Source of the DNA: JBHFEI01 sp041928815 | GTDB lineage: Bacteria; Pseudomonadota; Alphaproteobacteria; Rhizobiales; Rhizobiaceae | Length of the DNA stretch: 64,000 nucleotides | Direction: 5' to 3' | Assembly: GCF_041928815.1 (NCBI RefSeq) | Contig: NZ_JBHFEI010000002.1 | Coordinates: 186,001 to 250,000, forward strand | Part shown: positions 33,208 through 40,636 of the stretch, piece by piece | How positions within the stretch are numbered: position 1 is the first letter of the stretch | Layout of the letters: each line of letters starts with the position of its first letter | The notes under the pieces: model-generated | Databases searched by the model: none | Seen by the model: only the letters and a program-made list of their open reading frames with translations | What the model was told of the DNA's origin: nothing | Program-made: the position numbers and the translations under genes

Positions 33208-34119
33208 TCAGGCGGCGTTGCGGACGGTACGGTAGCGGGCGATGACCGCCTGGATCTCCCTCAGCCGGGAGACGGCGACCGTCTCCAGCCTCTCCTTCGT
33301 CACGGCGCGGTCGAGCGAGATGCAGTCCTTCCACAGCGAGCGGCCGGCGATGACGCCGGAGGCGCCGTTGCGCATGGCGATCTCGACCTGGCCGAGGAAA
33401 GTTTCGTGGTCGACGCCGGCCGAGAGCACCGCCCAGGGCACGTCGCCGGCCAGATGCGTCACGGCGGCGCAGGCCTCCGGCGTGCCGGGATAGGGGATCT
33501 TCAGCACCTTCGCGCCGCAGTCGAGCGAGAGCCGCACGCCGTCCTCGATCAGGCTTGGAACCTTCGCCTTGTAGTCGTCCTTGGTCTCGCCCTCGACCTG
33601 GTAGGTCAGAAACTCGACGACGAGCAGCAGGTCCTCGGCGTCGAAATCGGCGATGCACCGGCGCAGGATGTCGAGATTGTGGCTGTTGGCCGCCGGCAGG
33701 TCGCCGCGCAGGTAGACCATGATCTTGCCGCCGGTGCCGCCCAGTTCGCGCACCTTGCGCGCCGTGATGCCGGGCACGAGTTTCGAGAGGCGGTAGCCCT
33801 CGGGCGAGGTGTCCCAGCCGGACGCGTCGAGGCCGATCAGGAGCGCGGTGTCGCGGGCGATCAGGCCGTCGTCGACGAGTTTCGGGACGGCGCATACCGG
33901 ATCGACGAGCACGCAGGAAGCCTTGCTCGCCAGATAGCGGGTGATGTCGGCCTTGGTGTCGCCGAGCATGTCGTTGGAGATCCTCGCCTGTTCCTCCGGA
34001 TCGGAGGAGAGCAGCGTGCGCATGCTGCCGCGCTGGTCGCAGGCGATCACCATCATCGCGCCGTCCGCGCCGCAGATCTGCTGGTAGCCGCGTCGTTCGG
34101 CCGTCGTCATCCGTGCCAT
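33208..34119 (-). CDS. Class I aldolase, LacD/YihT-like
   Basis: 303 aa from the ATG at 34119 (MARMTTAERRGYQQICG). MMVIACDQRGSMRTLL is the LacD/YihT-type first strand, KASCVLVDPVCAVPKL the second, IMVYLRGDLP and LLLVVEFLTYQVEGE follow, and GAKVLKIPYPGTPEAC carries the likely Schiff-base lysine. The end ASGVIAGRSLWKD is the phosphate-binding strand. Family members cleave tagatose-1,6-bisphosphate or sulfofructose-1-phosphate to dihydroxyacetone phosphate and an aldehyde. It is 12 bases upstream of the kinase fusion, divergent from a SorC regulator. No sulfoquinovose isomerase or sulfolactaldehyde reductase is nearby, so the substrate stays open. Confidence 0.82.
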   Translation of the reverse strand: MARMTTAERRGYQQICGADGAMMVIACDQRGSMRTLLSSDPEEQARISNDMLGDTKADITRYLASKASCVLVDPVCAVPKLVDDGLIARDTALLIGLDASGWDTSPEGYRLSKLVPGITARKVRELGGTGGKIMVYLRGDLPAANSHNLDILRRCIADFDAEDLLLVVEFLTYQVEGETKDDYKAKVPSLIEDGVRLSLDCGAKVLKIPYPGTPEACAAVTHLAGDVPWAVLSAGVDHETFLGQVEIAMRNGASGVIAGRSLWKDCISLDRAVTKERLETVAVSRLREIQAVIARYRTVRNAA

Positions 34120-34423
34120 TGTTCCGTTCCTGGTCTCTCGGCCCGGGAGAGGCCGGGCATCCTTGATCCGGCCGGCGCGCGATCCGCACCCGTCTGCCGG
34201 TCTTCCTGTCATCGTGCAAGGCCTCGCCGGGGTCGCGTTGCGCGTCCCGCAGGGCATGCCCCCTCAGTGTCGCGTCCGGGCCCGCCGATGAGCGGCCGCC
34301 GGAAATGCGCGAAAACGCGCCGGCCATCCTTGCGCCGCATTGCGGTTTTGGGAATTCTGGGGGACAAAGGCCCTGCCGATGGCGATGATGTAACACATTG
34401 CAGAAAGGAATTGCAAGCTGTCC
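34120..34423. other. 304-bp divergent control region of aldolase/kinase and sorC genes
   Basis: No gene is supported. The part near the sorC start (34388-34416) is AT-richer and contains two TTGCA words in direct orientation, 17 bp apart (34398 and 34415 region), possible half-sites for the SorC-type regulator. Promoters for both directions must lie here. Confidence 0.4.
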
Positions 34424-35380
34424 GTGCCGCCCAGCCAGGAAAATGCCGCCTCGCGCGCCATGCTGCACATGGTCGCCAAGCTGCACTACGAGGCGGAGAT
34501 GTCGCAGGTCGACATCGCCCGGCGCCTCGGCGTCTCGACGGCGACGATCTCGCGCATGCTGCAGAAGGCGCGCGCGGTCGGCATCGTCCGCATCGAGGTG
34601 ATCGATCTGGCGTTGCCGGAGGAGATCAGCGACGAGCTGGTCGCGCGGCTCGGGCTCAGGAAGGCGTCGGTGGTCGATCTGCCGCAGGCGGGCGGTCTCG
34701 GGGCGCTCGGGGCGCCCGTCTCACAGATGTTGCGGGACGCGGGACTGTCGGCCGGTTCGGTGCTCGGCATCGGCTGGGGCAGGGCGGTGCGCGAGACGGT
34801 GCTCGCCGGACTGCCGCGCCTGCCCGGCATCGTCACCGTGCCGATGACGGGCGGGATGCAGATGGCCGCCGCCCATTTCCAGATCAACGAATTCGTACGG
34901 CTCGCCGCCGAGCAGACCGGCGGCACGCCGCATTTCCTGCATGCACCCTACATGTCCTCGCCCGAGCTGCGCGAGGCCTTTCTCGCCGATGCGAGCGTCA
35001 GGGAGACGCTGTCGCTGTGGGACCGGCTCGATGCGGCGATCGTCGGCGTCGGCCTGACCCATGCGGTCAATCCGCCGGAGGCGAGCGCGGCGACGCCGGG
35101 CGAGCAGGCGCTGAAGCGGGCGAAGGGCGACGTCATCCGCCATTACGTCGACGAGGACGGCGCGATCCTCACCTGGGAGGGGCAGGCGGCGATGATCGCC
35201 GCCTCGCCCGAGCAGCTGCGCCGCACGCCGCTCGTCATCGCCGTCGCGGCGACGCCGGAGAAGGCGGCGGGCATCATCGGCGCGGTGCGTTCGGGCATGG
35301 TGAACGCGCTCGTCACCGATGCGGCGACGGCCCGCGCCATCCTTGACCGGCTGGCGCCGCCGGAGGCGAAATCCGCCTGA
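34424..35380 (+). CDS. SorC-family sugar-responsive transcriptional regulator
   Basis: 318 aa from a GTG at 34424; an ATG 13 codons later is an alternative. The N-terminal HTH is clear: AKLHYEAEMSQVDIARRLGV followed by STATISRMLQKARAVGIVRIE. The rest is the sugar-binding domain of SorC/CggR-type regulators, with GIGWGRAVRETV, VPMTGGMQM, VGVGLTHAVNPPE and DVIRHYVDEDG (compare the family's G-D-I-C-x-R-x-F-D block). Such proteins bind phosphorylated sugars and activate or repress the adjacent catabolic operon. It is divergent from the aldolase/kinase genes and pdxJ follows on the same strand. Confidence 0.88.
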   Translation: MPPSQENAASRAMLHMVAKLHYEAEMSQVDIARRLGVSTATISRMLQKARAVGIVRIEVIDLALPEEISDELVARLGLRKASVVDLPQAGGLGALGAPVSQMLRDAGLSAGSVLGIGWGRAVRETVLAGLPRLPGIVTVPMTGGMQMAAAHFQINEFVRLAAEQTGGTPHFLHAPYMSSPELREAFLADASVRETLSLWDRLDAAIVGVGLTHAVNPPEASAATPGEQALKRAKGDVIRHYVDEDGAILTWEGQAAMIAASPEQLRRTPLVIAVAATPEKAAGIIGAVRSGMVNALVTDAATARAILDRLAPPEAKSA

Positions 35381-35447
35381 AACGGCTTGCTTTTCCGTGC
35401 CTTCCGCCGATACATCTGTGCCCGTCCATCCATCGGAGCATCAGGCC

Positions 35448-36185
35448 GTGAAGACCCATCTGTCCGTCAACGTCAATGCCGTCGCCCAGCTGCGCAACCG
35501 GCGCGATCTGCCCTGGCCGAGCGTGACCGGCATTTCGCGGCTGGTGCTCGAGGCCGGCGCCGACGGGATCACGGTGCATCCGCGCCCGGATGAGCGGCAT
35601 GTGCGCCGCACCGATGTCTTCGAGCTCGAGGCGATGCTGCGCGGCGACTTTCCCGGCATCGAATACAATATCGAGGGCTATCCGAGCGCCGATTTCCTCG
35701 ATCTCGTCGAGCAGGCGAAGCCCGATCAGGTGACCTTCGTGCCGGACAGTCCCGAGCAGGCGACGTCCGACCATGGCTGGGACGTCGCCGCCAACCGCGC
35801 CATCCTGATCCCGGCCGTCGACCGGATGAAGGCGCTCGGCATCCGCGTCTCGCTGTTCATCGACGAGGATCCCGCCGTGCCGCCGCTCGCCCGCGAGGTC
35901 GGGGCCGACCGGGTCGAGCTCTACACCGCCCCCTATGGCGGCGCCTTCACGCCCGAGGCGATCCGCCCGCATATCGAGGCGCTGACGAAGACGGCCGACG
36001 CGGCCCTGTCGGCCGGTCTCGCCGTCAATGCGGGGCACGACCTGACGATGCAGAACCTTCCCGGCCTGAAGGCGGCGATCCCCGACCTTGCCGAGGTCTC
36101 GATCGGCCATGCGCTGACCGCCGACGCGCTGCTGGTGGGCTTCCCGGCGGCGGTGAAGGGGTATCTCGCCGCGCTCGGACGCTGA
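35448..36185 (+). CDS. pdxJ: Pyridoxine 5'-phosphate synthase
   Basis: 245 aa from a GTG at 35448, with GGAG ten bases upstream; length equals typical PdxJ. The TIM barrel begins HLSVNVNAVAQLRN, then GADGITVHPRPDERHV (phosphate- and 1-deoxyxylulose-phosphate-binding region), EYNIEGYP, VTFVPDSPEQATSDHGWD, SLFIDED, VELYTAPYG, GLAVNAGHDL and EVSIGHALTADAL, all hallmarks of the family. It condenses 1-deoxyxylulose 5-phosphate with 3-amino-1-hydroxyacetone 1-phosphate to pyridoxine 5'-phosphate. Its place inside a carbohydrate locus is unusual for vitamin B6 synthesis, and a metabolic link is only possible. Confidence 0.95.
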   Translation: MKTHLSVNVNAVAQLRNRRDLPWPSVTGISRLVLEAGADGITVHPRPDERHVRRTDVFELEAMLRGDFPGIEYNIEGYPSADFLDLVEQAKPDQVTFVPDSPEQATSDHGWDVAANRAILIPAVDRMKALGIRVSLFIDEDPAVPPLAREVGADRVELYTAPYGGAFTPEAIRPHIEALTKTADAALSAGLAVNAGHDLTMQNLPGLKAAIPDLAEVSIGHALTADALLVGFPAAVKGYLAALGR

Positions 36186-36212
36186 TTTCCGGGGCAGCCC
36201 GAGCGCGAGCGC

Positions 36213-37265
36213 TCAGTCGGCGGGAATGTCGAAGCGCGGCGCCAGGATCTGTTGCAGCCCGTCCACCGGCTCGCCGCCGATCTGGCGCAAAAGCAGCGTG
36301 CCCATCGCCTCGCCGGCGGCGGCCAGATCCTCGTAGATCGTCTCGACGCCCGGGTGGATTTCGCTGAGCAGGCGCGAGGTTTGCTTGGCGATGATGTCGA
36401 ATTCCCGGCCGAGGCCCATGCCGAGATCGCCGATGCCGGCGATCGCGGCCAGCGCCGAGACCTCGCCGCCGCAGACCAGCGCGTCCGGCGGATCGAGGCC
36501 GGCAAGGCGCTGCTTGACGAAGGCGCGGATCGCGCCGGCCGGACTGTCGAGCGTCACCGCCTCGGCGATCTCGTGCGAAACGCCCGCCTCGCGCACCGCG
36601 CGCATGAAACCGTGCATCAGGTGCTGGCCGAACATCAGCCGTGTCGGCGGCAGGATGATCATGATCTTGCGCCGCCCCCGGCCGATCAGGCGGCGTGTCG
36701 CCTCGTAGGCGAAGGCGGAATTGTCGAAATCGACCAAAGCATGGGGCGTGGTGAACTCGGTGCGCCCGTGGGTGACGAAGGGAAAGCCGCGCTCAAGCAG
36801 GAGGCGCACCCGTGCATCGAAGTGCTCGGTCCGGGTGAAGATGACGCCGTCGGCCAGCCGGTTGCGCAGGATGAAGGCGAGCGGATCGGTCGGCCCGTCC
36901 GAGGGGAAATTCGGCGTGACGATCAGGTGGTAGGGCGTGCCGCCGAGCGCGCGCGTCAGGCCCTGCAGCATCGAGGTGCCGAAGCCGAGGATTTCCTCAT
37001 GCGCGTCGAGCAGCAGGCTGATGACGTTGGTGCGCCCGGTCCGCAGGCGCTGGGCGGCGCGGTCTGGCATGTAGCCGACCTCCTCGGCGACCCTGCGCAC
37101 GAGGTCGCGGGTCTCCTGGGCGAGCTGCGGCGCATTGGCGAGCGCGCGCGAGACGGTCGGCACCGCAAGGCCGGTGAGGGCGGCGATGGTGCGTAGCGTC
37201 GGCTTGCCGCCGGCCTCGACCATCGTCGTCTCAAAGGATCTCCTGGATTTTGGCGCTCGCGTCAC
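36213..37265 (-). CDS. LacI-family transcriptional regulator
   Basis: 350 aa from a GTG at 37265 with AGAGG five bases upstream; an ATG at 37223, 14 codons later, is the alternative. The LacI HTH plus hinge helix is TLRTIAALTGLAVPTVSRAL followed by RDLVRRVAEEVGYMPDRAAQRL. The sensor domain is periplasmic-binding-protein-like (NVISLLLDAHEEILGFGTSM, DGVIFTRTEH, FPFVTHGRTE, LVDFDNSAFAYEATRRLIGRG, PDALVCGGEVSALAAI). It probably represses the divergent sugar ABC transporter, whose upstream region holds two AACGTT-centred sites of LacI type. The ligand is unknown. Confidence 0.92.
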   Translation of the reverse strand: MTRAPKSRRSFETTMVEAGGKPTLRTIAALTGLAVPTVSRALANAPQLAQETRDLVRRVAEEVGYMPDRAAQRLRTGRTNVISLLLDAHEEILGFGTSMLQGLTRALGGTPYHLIVTPNFPSDGPTDPLAFILRNRLADGVIFTRTEHFDARVRLLLERGFPFVTHGRTEFTTPHALVDFDNSAFAYEATRRLIGRGRRKIMIILPPTRLMFGQHLMHGFMRAVREAGVSHEIAEAVTLDSPAGAIRAFVKQRLAGLDPPDALVCGGEVSALAAIAGIGDLGMGLGREFDIIAKQTSRLLSEIHPGVETIYEDLAAAGEAMGTLLLRQIGGEPVDGLQQILAPRFDIPAD

Positions 37266-37318
37266 GCTGTCCTCTCTCGGGCTCGGCTGCGGCAGGCTAG
37301 CGCGCCGGCGGCAAATTG

Positions 37319-37331
37319 CAAACGTTTTAAA
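37319..37331. promoter_or_regulatory. Candidate LacI-type operator 1
   Basis: CAAACGTTTTAAA is a near-palindrome centred on a CpG (AACGTT), the usual shape of LacI-family sites. It lies 54 bases upstream of the lacI-type gene start, in the divergent intergenic region. Confidence 0.55.
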
Positions 37332-37447
37332 TATTGCGCCGCACACGGTCGGTATAGCGGAAGATATCCAAGAACATCCTTTTAAAACAGTTATTTGTAA
37401 TGATTAAAGGAAATCCGTTGACCGGTCTCTTGACAGGTTCGGCGTTT

Positions 37448-37460
37448 ATAACGTTTTAAT
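37448..37460. promoter_or_regulatory. Candidate LacI-type operator 2 upstream of the transporter operon
   Basis: ATAACGTTTTAAT repeats the core AACGTTTTAA of operator 1, 129 bp away, and lies 227 bases upstream of the binding-protein gene near a likely promoter. Two matching sites fit repression by looping. The rest of the 421-base gap (37266-37686) holds no gene. Confidence 0.6.
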
Positions 37461-37686
37461 TGCCCTCGCATGAGGAGGACATGCGTTCCCGTCTGTCAGA
37501 CGCGTGATTCGTGCCGCGGGGGATGCTGAACAGCGCGGGGACATGTGTTCCGAAGCAAGAAATTTTTTTCTGGAAGAAATTGCGCTTGACGGAGCGATGC
37601 CGTCGCCGCGATGATGTGCGTACCCGGCGCTATGGAGGTGGAGCCGGCCCGATTTCCGAACATGCTCTCAGAGGGAGGAGAACCAC

Positions 37687-38676
37687 ATGGAGCGCCGTTC
37701 ACTGCTCAAGGCCGCCGCGGCCTTGCCGCTGATCACAACCGTGTCGATGGCCGGCCAGGCCGTCGCGCAGGACAAGAAATTTACGATCGCCCTGATTCCG
37801 GGGCTGACCACCGACGCCTTCTACATCACCATGCGCAAGGGCGCGGAAGCCGCTGCCAAGGCTGTCGGCGCCGATCTCGTCTTCCAGGGTGCGCCCGACT
37901 TCAACCCGGTGACGCAGGTCCCTGTGCTGGACGCGGTCATCGCCAAGAAGCCGGATGCGATCCTGATCGCGCCGACCGACAAGGACCAGCTGATCCAGCC
38001 GCTGAAGAAGGCGGCCGATGCCGGCATCCCGGTCATCACCGTCGACACCTTCATCGGCTCGGGCGTCTACCAGACCGGTGCCGGCGACGCCGACTTCCCG
38101 CTCGCCTATATCGCCTCCGACAACGTACTCGGCGGCGAGATGGCGGCCCGCGCCCTGTCGACCGCCGTCGGCGGCAAGGGCAAGGTCTATGTCTCGAACG
38201 TCAAGCCGGGCATCTCGACGACCGACCAGCGCGAGGAGGGCTTCAAGAAAGAGCTCGCCGCCAACCATCCGGGCATCGAGGTTCTGGAGACCCAGTACAA
38301 CGAGAACGACGCGAACAAGGCGGCCTCTCAGTTGCAGGCCGTCTTCGCCCGCAATTACGACCTCGTCGGCGTGTTCGGCGCCAACCTGTTCTCGGCGCTC
38401 GGTGCCGCGAACGGCGTGCAGCAGGCCGGCCAGAGCGGCAAGATCCGCGTCGTCGCCTTCGACGCGCCGACCAGCATCGTCGACAACATCAACACCGGCC
38501 TCGTCGACGTCGCGATCGCGCAGCATCCGGCCGAGATCGGCTATTTCGGCGTGATGTCGGCCTATGCCCACCTGACCGGCAACTCGATCCCGACGGCAAT
38601 CGGCACCGGCTTCACGGTGATCGACAAGGGCAATGTCGCCGATCCGAACGTGGCGAAGTACATCTATTCGGATTGA
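37687..38676 (+). CDS. Sugar ABC transporter substrate-binding protein (RbsB-type)
   Basis: 329 aa. GGGAGGAGAACCAC precedes the ATG. The signal sequence begins MERRSLLKAAAALPLI with an RRSLLK twin-arginine-like motif and ends AVAQ|D. The mature protein is a Peripla_BP_4 fold: FTIALIPGLTTDAFYITMRKGAEAAAK, KKPDAILIAPTDKDQLIQPLKKA, GIPVITVDTF, KVYVSNVKPGISTTDQREEGFK, and FDAPTSIVDNINTGLVDVAIAQHP near the end. It captures a monosaccharide or polyol in the periplasm for the permease and ATPase downstream. The family suggests ribose, xylose or similar. The local setting does not fix the ligand. Confidence 0.92.
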   Translation: MERRSLLKAAAALPLITTVSMAGQAVAQDKKFTIALIPGLTTDAFYITMRKGAEAAAKAVGADLVFQGAPDFNPVTQVPVLDAVIAKKPDAILIAPTDKDQLIQPLKKAADAGIPVITVDTFIGSGVYQTGAGDADFPLAYIASDNVLGGEMAARALSTAVGGKGKVYVSNVKPGISTTDQREEGFKKELAANHPGIEVLETQYNENDANKAASQLQAVFARNYDLVGVFGANLFSALGAANGVQQAGQSGKIRVVAFDAPTSIVDNINTGLVDVAIAQHPAEIGYFGVMSAYAHLTGNSIPTAIGTGFTVIDKGNVADPNVAKYIYSD

Positions 38677-38682
38677 TCCTGA

Positions 38683-38718
38683 CCATGGCCGGCGTCCCGC
38701 GACGGACGCCGGCCATGG
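38683..38718 (+). repeat. Perfect 15-bp hairpin between binding-protein and permease genes
   Basis: CCATGGCCGGCGTCC (38683-38697) pairs perfectly with 38704-38718 across a 6-nt loop, seven bases after the stop. There is no T-run. Hairpins at this point in ABC operons commonly protect the upstream binding-protein mRNA, giving it higher levels than the membrane genes. Confidence 0.7.
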
Positions 38719-38808
38719 CCTCGCCGAGGCCGTTTCCGCCTTCGTGAACATCTTGAAGGGCCTGTCGCGGCGGGACGCCGCGCATGCCGTCACATTTCCG
38801 GACGAGCC

Positions 38809-39888
38809 ATGACAAGCACCGCTGCCGAGCCGCCGAAGGCGGAGACCGCAAGGACGGAGGCGCATGTCGCCCCGCAGGCCGACCATGCCGACCAGACGAA
38901 GACCCTGATCGCGCGCATCGCGCAGTTGCGGGCCTGGCTGTTCCTCGCGGCCCTCGTCGTGATCTTCGAGATCTGGGCCCGCGCCGCCTTCGGCGCCACC
39001 TTTGTCTTTTCCTCCTTCAACTGGCAGTCGATCGCCATCTTCGCCGTCGCGCCGCTGCTGCTCGCCGTCGGGCAGACCTTCGTCATCATCTCCGGCGGCA
39101 TCGATCTGTCGCTCGGCTTCATCATGGGGCTCGCCGCCGTCGTCGCCGCGCACATGACCAATGTCGCCGGCCTCTATATGCCGCTGCCGATGGCCATGCT
39201 GTTCGGCATCCTGGTCGCTATGCTGGTCGCGACCATTCCCGGCATGATCAACGGCCTGCTGATCTCGCGCCTGAAGGTGCCCCCCTTCATCGGGACGCTC
39301 GGCATGTTCGGCGTGGCGCGCGGCACCGCCTTCCTGCTCGCCGGCGGCACGACGGTGCCGGTGAAGAACGAATATTTCGCCATGCTCGGCAACGGCCGTT
39401 TCCTCGGCGTGCCGTATCTCGTCATCGTCACCGCGCTCTTCGTGCTCGTCATGCATTACCTGCTCAGCCAGACACGCTTCGGCCAGCACAATTACGCGAT
39501 CGGCGCCAACCAGCAGGCGGCGCGCCGGGCCGGCATCGACATCAAGCGTCACCTGCTGAGGCTCTACGTTCTCTCCGCCGTCTGTGCCGGCCTCGGCGGC
39601 GCGCTCTATGCCGCCCGCTTCACCGCCGGCGCGGCGCAGGCGGGCGAGCCGCTGCTGCTTGACTGCGTCGCGGCGGTCGTCATCGGCGGCGCCAGCCTCT
39701 TCGGCGGTTCCGGCTCGATCCTCGGCACCGTCGCCGGCGCGCTCGTCATCGCCGTCATCCAGTACGGCCTGGTTTTCCTCGACGTCGAACCCTTCTGGCA
39801 GTTCATCGCCGTCGGCGTCGTCATCATCATTTCCGTTCTCATCGACCAGGCGCAGCGCCGGTTCAGCGGAGCCAAGCAAGATGAATAG
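38809..39888 (+). CDS. Sugar ABC transporter permease (RbsC-type)
   Basis: 359 aa. About 40 polar N-terminal residues precede a membrane domain with roughly eight to ten hydrophobic helices (LRAWLFLAALVVIFEIW, WQSIAIFAVAPLLLAVGQ, and others). The BPD_transp_2 signature is present: GQTFVIISGGIDLSLGFIMGL, then VGTLG-like PPFIGTLGMFGVARGTAFLL, the EAA-type loop NQQAARRAGIDIKRHLLRLYVLSAV, and GGASLFGGSGSILGTVAGAL. It forms the inner-membrane channel for the sugar delivered by the binding protein. The ATPase gene starts within its last codons (8-base overlap). Confidence 0.93.
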   Translation: MTSTAAEPPKAETARTEAHVAPQADHADQTKTLIARIAQLRAWLFLAALVVIFEIWARAAFGATFVFSSFNWQSIAIFAVAPLLLAVGQTFVIISGGIDLSLGFIMGLAAVVAAHMTNVAGLYMPLPMAMLFGILVAMLVATIPGMINGLLISRLKVPPFIGTLGMFGVARGTAFLLAGGTTVPVKNEYFAMLGNGRFLGVPYLVIVTALFVLVMHYLLSQTRFGQHNYAIGANQQAARRAGIDIKRHLLRLYVLSAVCAGLGGALYAARFTAGAAQAGEPLLLDCVAAVVIGGASLFGGSGSILGTVAGALVIAVIQYGLVFLDVEPFWQFIAVGVVIIISVLIDQAQRRFSGAKQDE

Positions 39889-40630
39889 TTCCGTCACGCC
39901 GCTGCTCGAGGTCCGCAACCTTTCCCGTCATTTCGGCGCGGTGCGCGCGCTCGACGACTGCTCGATGGTCGTGCGTCCCGGCGAGGTCGTGGCGCTCGCC
40001 GGCGACAACGGCGCCGGCAAGACGACGATGATCAAGGCGATCTCCGGCGTCTATCCGCCGACATCGGGCGAGATCCTGATCGAGGGCCAGCCGGTCACCT
40101 TCTCCTCGCCGCAGGACGCGCGCGAGAAGGGCATCGAGACGATCTACCAGGATCTGGCGCTCGCCGACAATCTGACGATCGGCGCCAACATCTTCCTCGG
40201 CCGCGAGCCGATGAAGAAGGTCTTCGGCTTCCTGCCCGTCATCGACCGCAAGGCGATGGCCGAGGCCGCGCGCCAGACGATGGCGATGCTCGACTTCCAT
40301 GTGAAGCGGCTCGACGCGCCGGTCAGCAATTTCTCCGGCGGCCAGCGCCAGGCGGTCGCCATCGGCCGCGCCGTCTACTGGAACGCGCGCATCCTGATCA
40401 TGGACGAGCCGACCGCCGCGCTCGGCGTGCCGGAACAGCGCAAGGTCGTCTCGCTGATCAAGTCGCTGAAGGCGCAGGGGCGCGGCGTCGTCTTCATTTC
40501 CCACAACCTTCAGGACATTTTCGCCGTGTCCGACCGGATCGTCGTGCTTCGGCGCGGCATCGTCGCCGGCGAGCGCAACATCTCCGAGACCACCCATGAC
40601 GAGGTCGTCAAGCTGATGATCGGCGGCTGA
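39881..40630 (+). CDS. Sugar ABC transporter ATP-binding protein
   Basis: 249 aa, a single nucleotide-binding domain rather than the doubled RbsA type, so it should work as a dimer. Walker A ALAGDNGAGKTTMIK, Q-loop TIYQDLALADNLTIG, signature NFSGGQRQAVAIGRA, Walker B ILIMDEPTAALG and the H-loop VVFISHNLQDI are intact. The start at 39881 lies inside the permease gene and indicates coupling. It ends six bases from the convergent outer-membrane protein gene; a short GCTGAG/CTCAGC hairpin spans the two stops. Confidence 0.94.
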   Translation: MNSSVTPLLEVRNLSRHFGAVRALDDCSMVVRPGEVVALAGDNGAGKTTMIKAISGVYPPTSGEILIEGQPVTFSSPQDAREKGIETIYQDLALADNLTIGANIFLGREPMKKVFGFLPVIDRKAMAEAARQTMAMLDFHVKRLDAPVSNFSGGQRQAVAIGRAVYWNARILIMDEPTAALGVPEQRKVVSLIKSLKAQGRGVVFISHNLQDIFAVSDRIVVLRRGIVAGERNISETTHDEVVKLMIGG

Positions 40631-40636
40631 GCCGTC

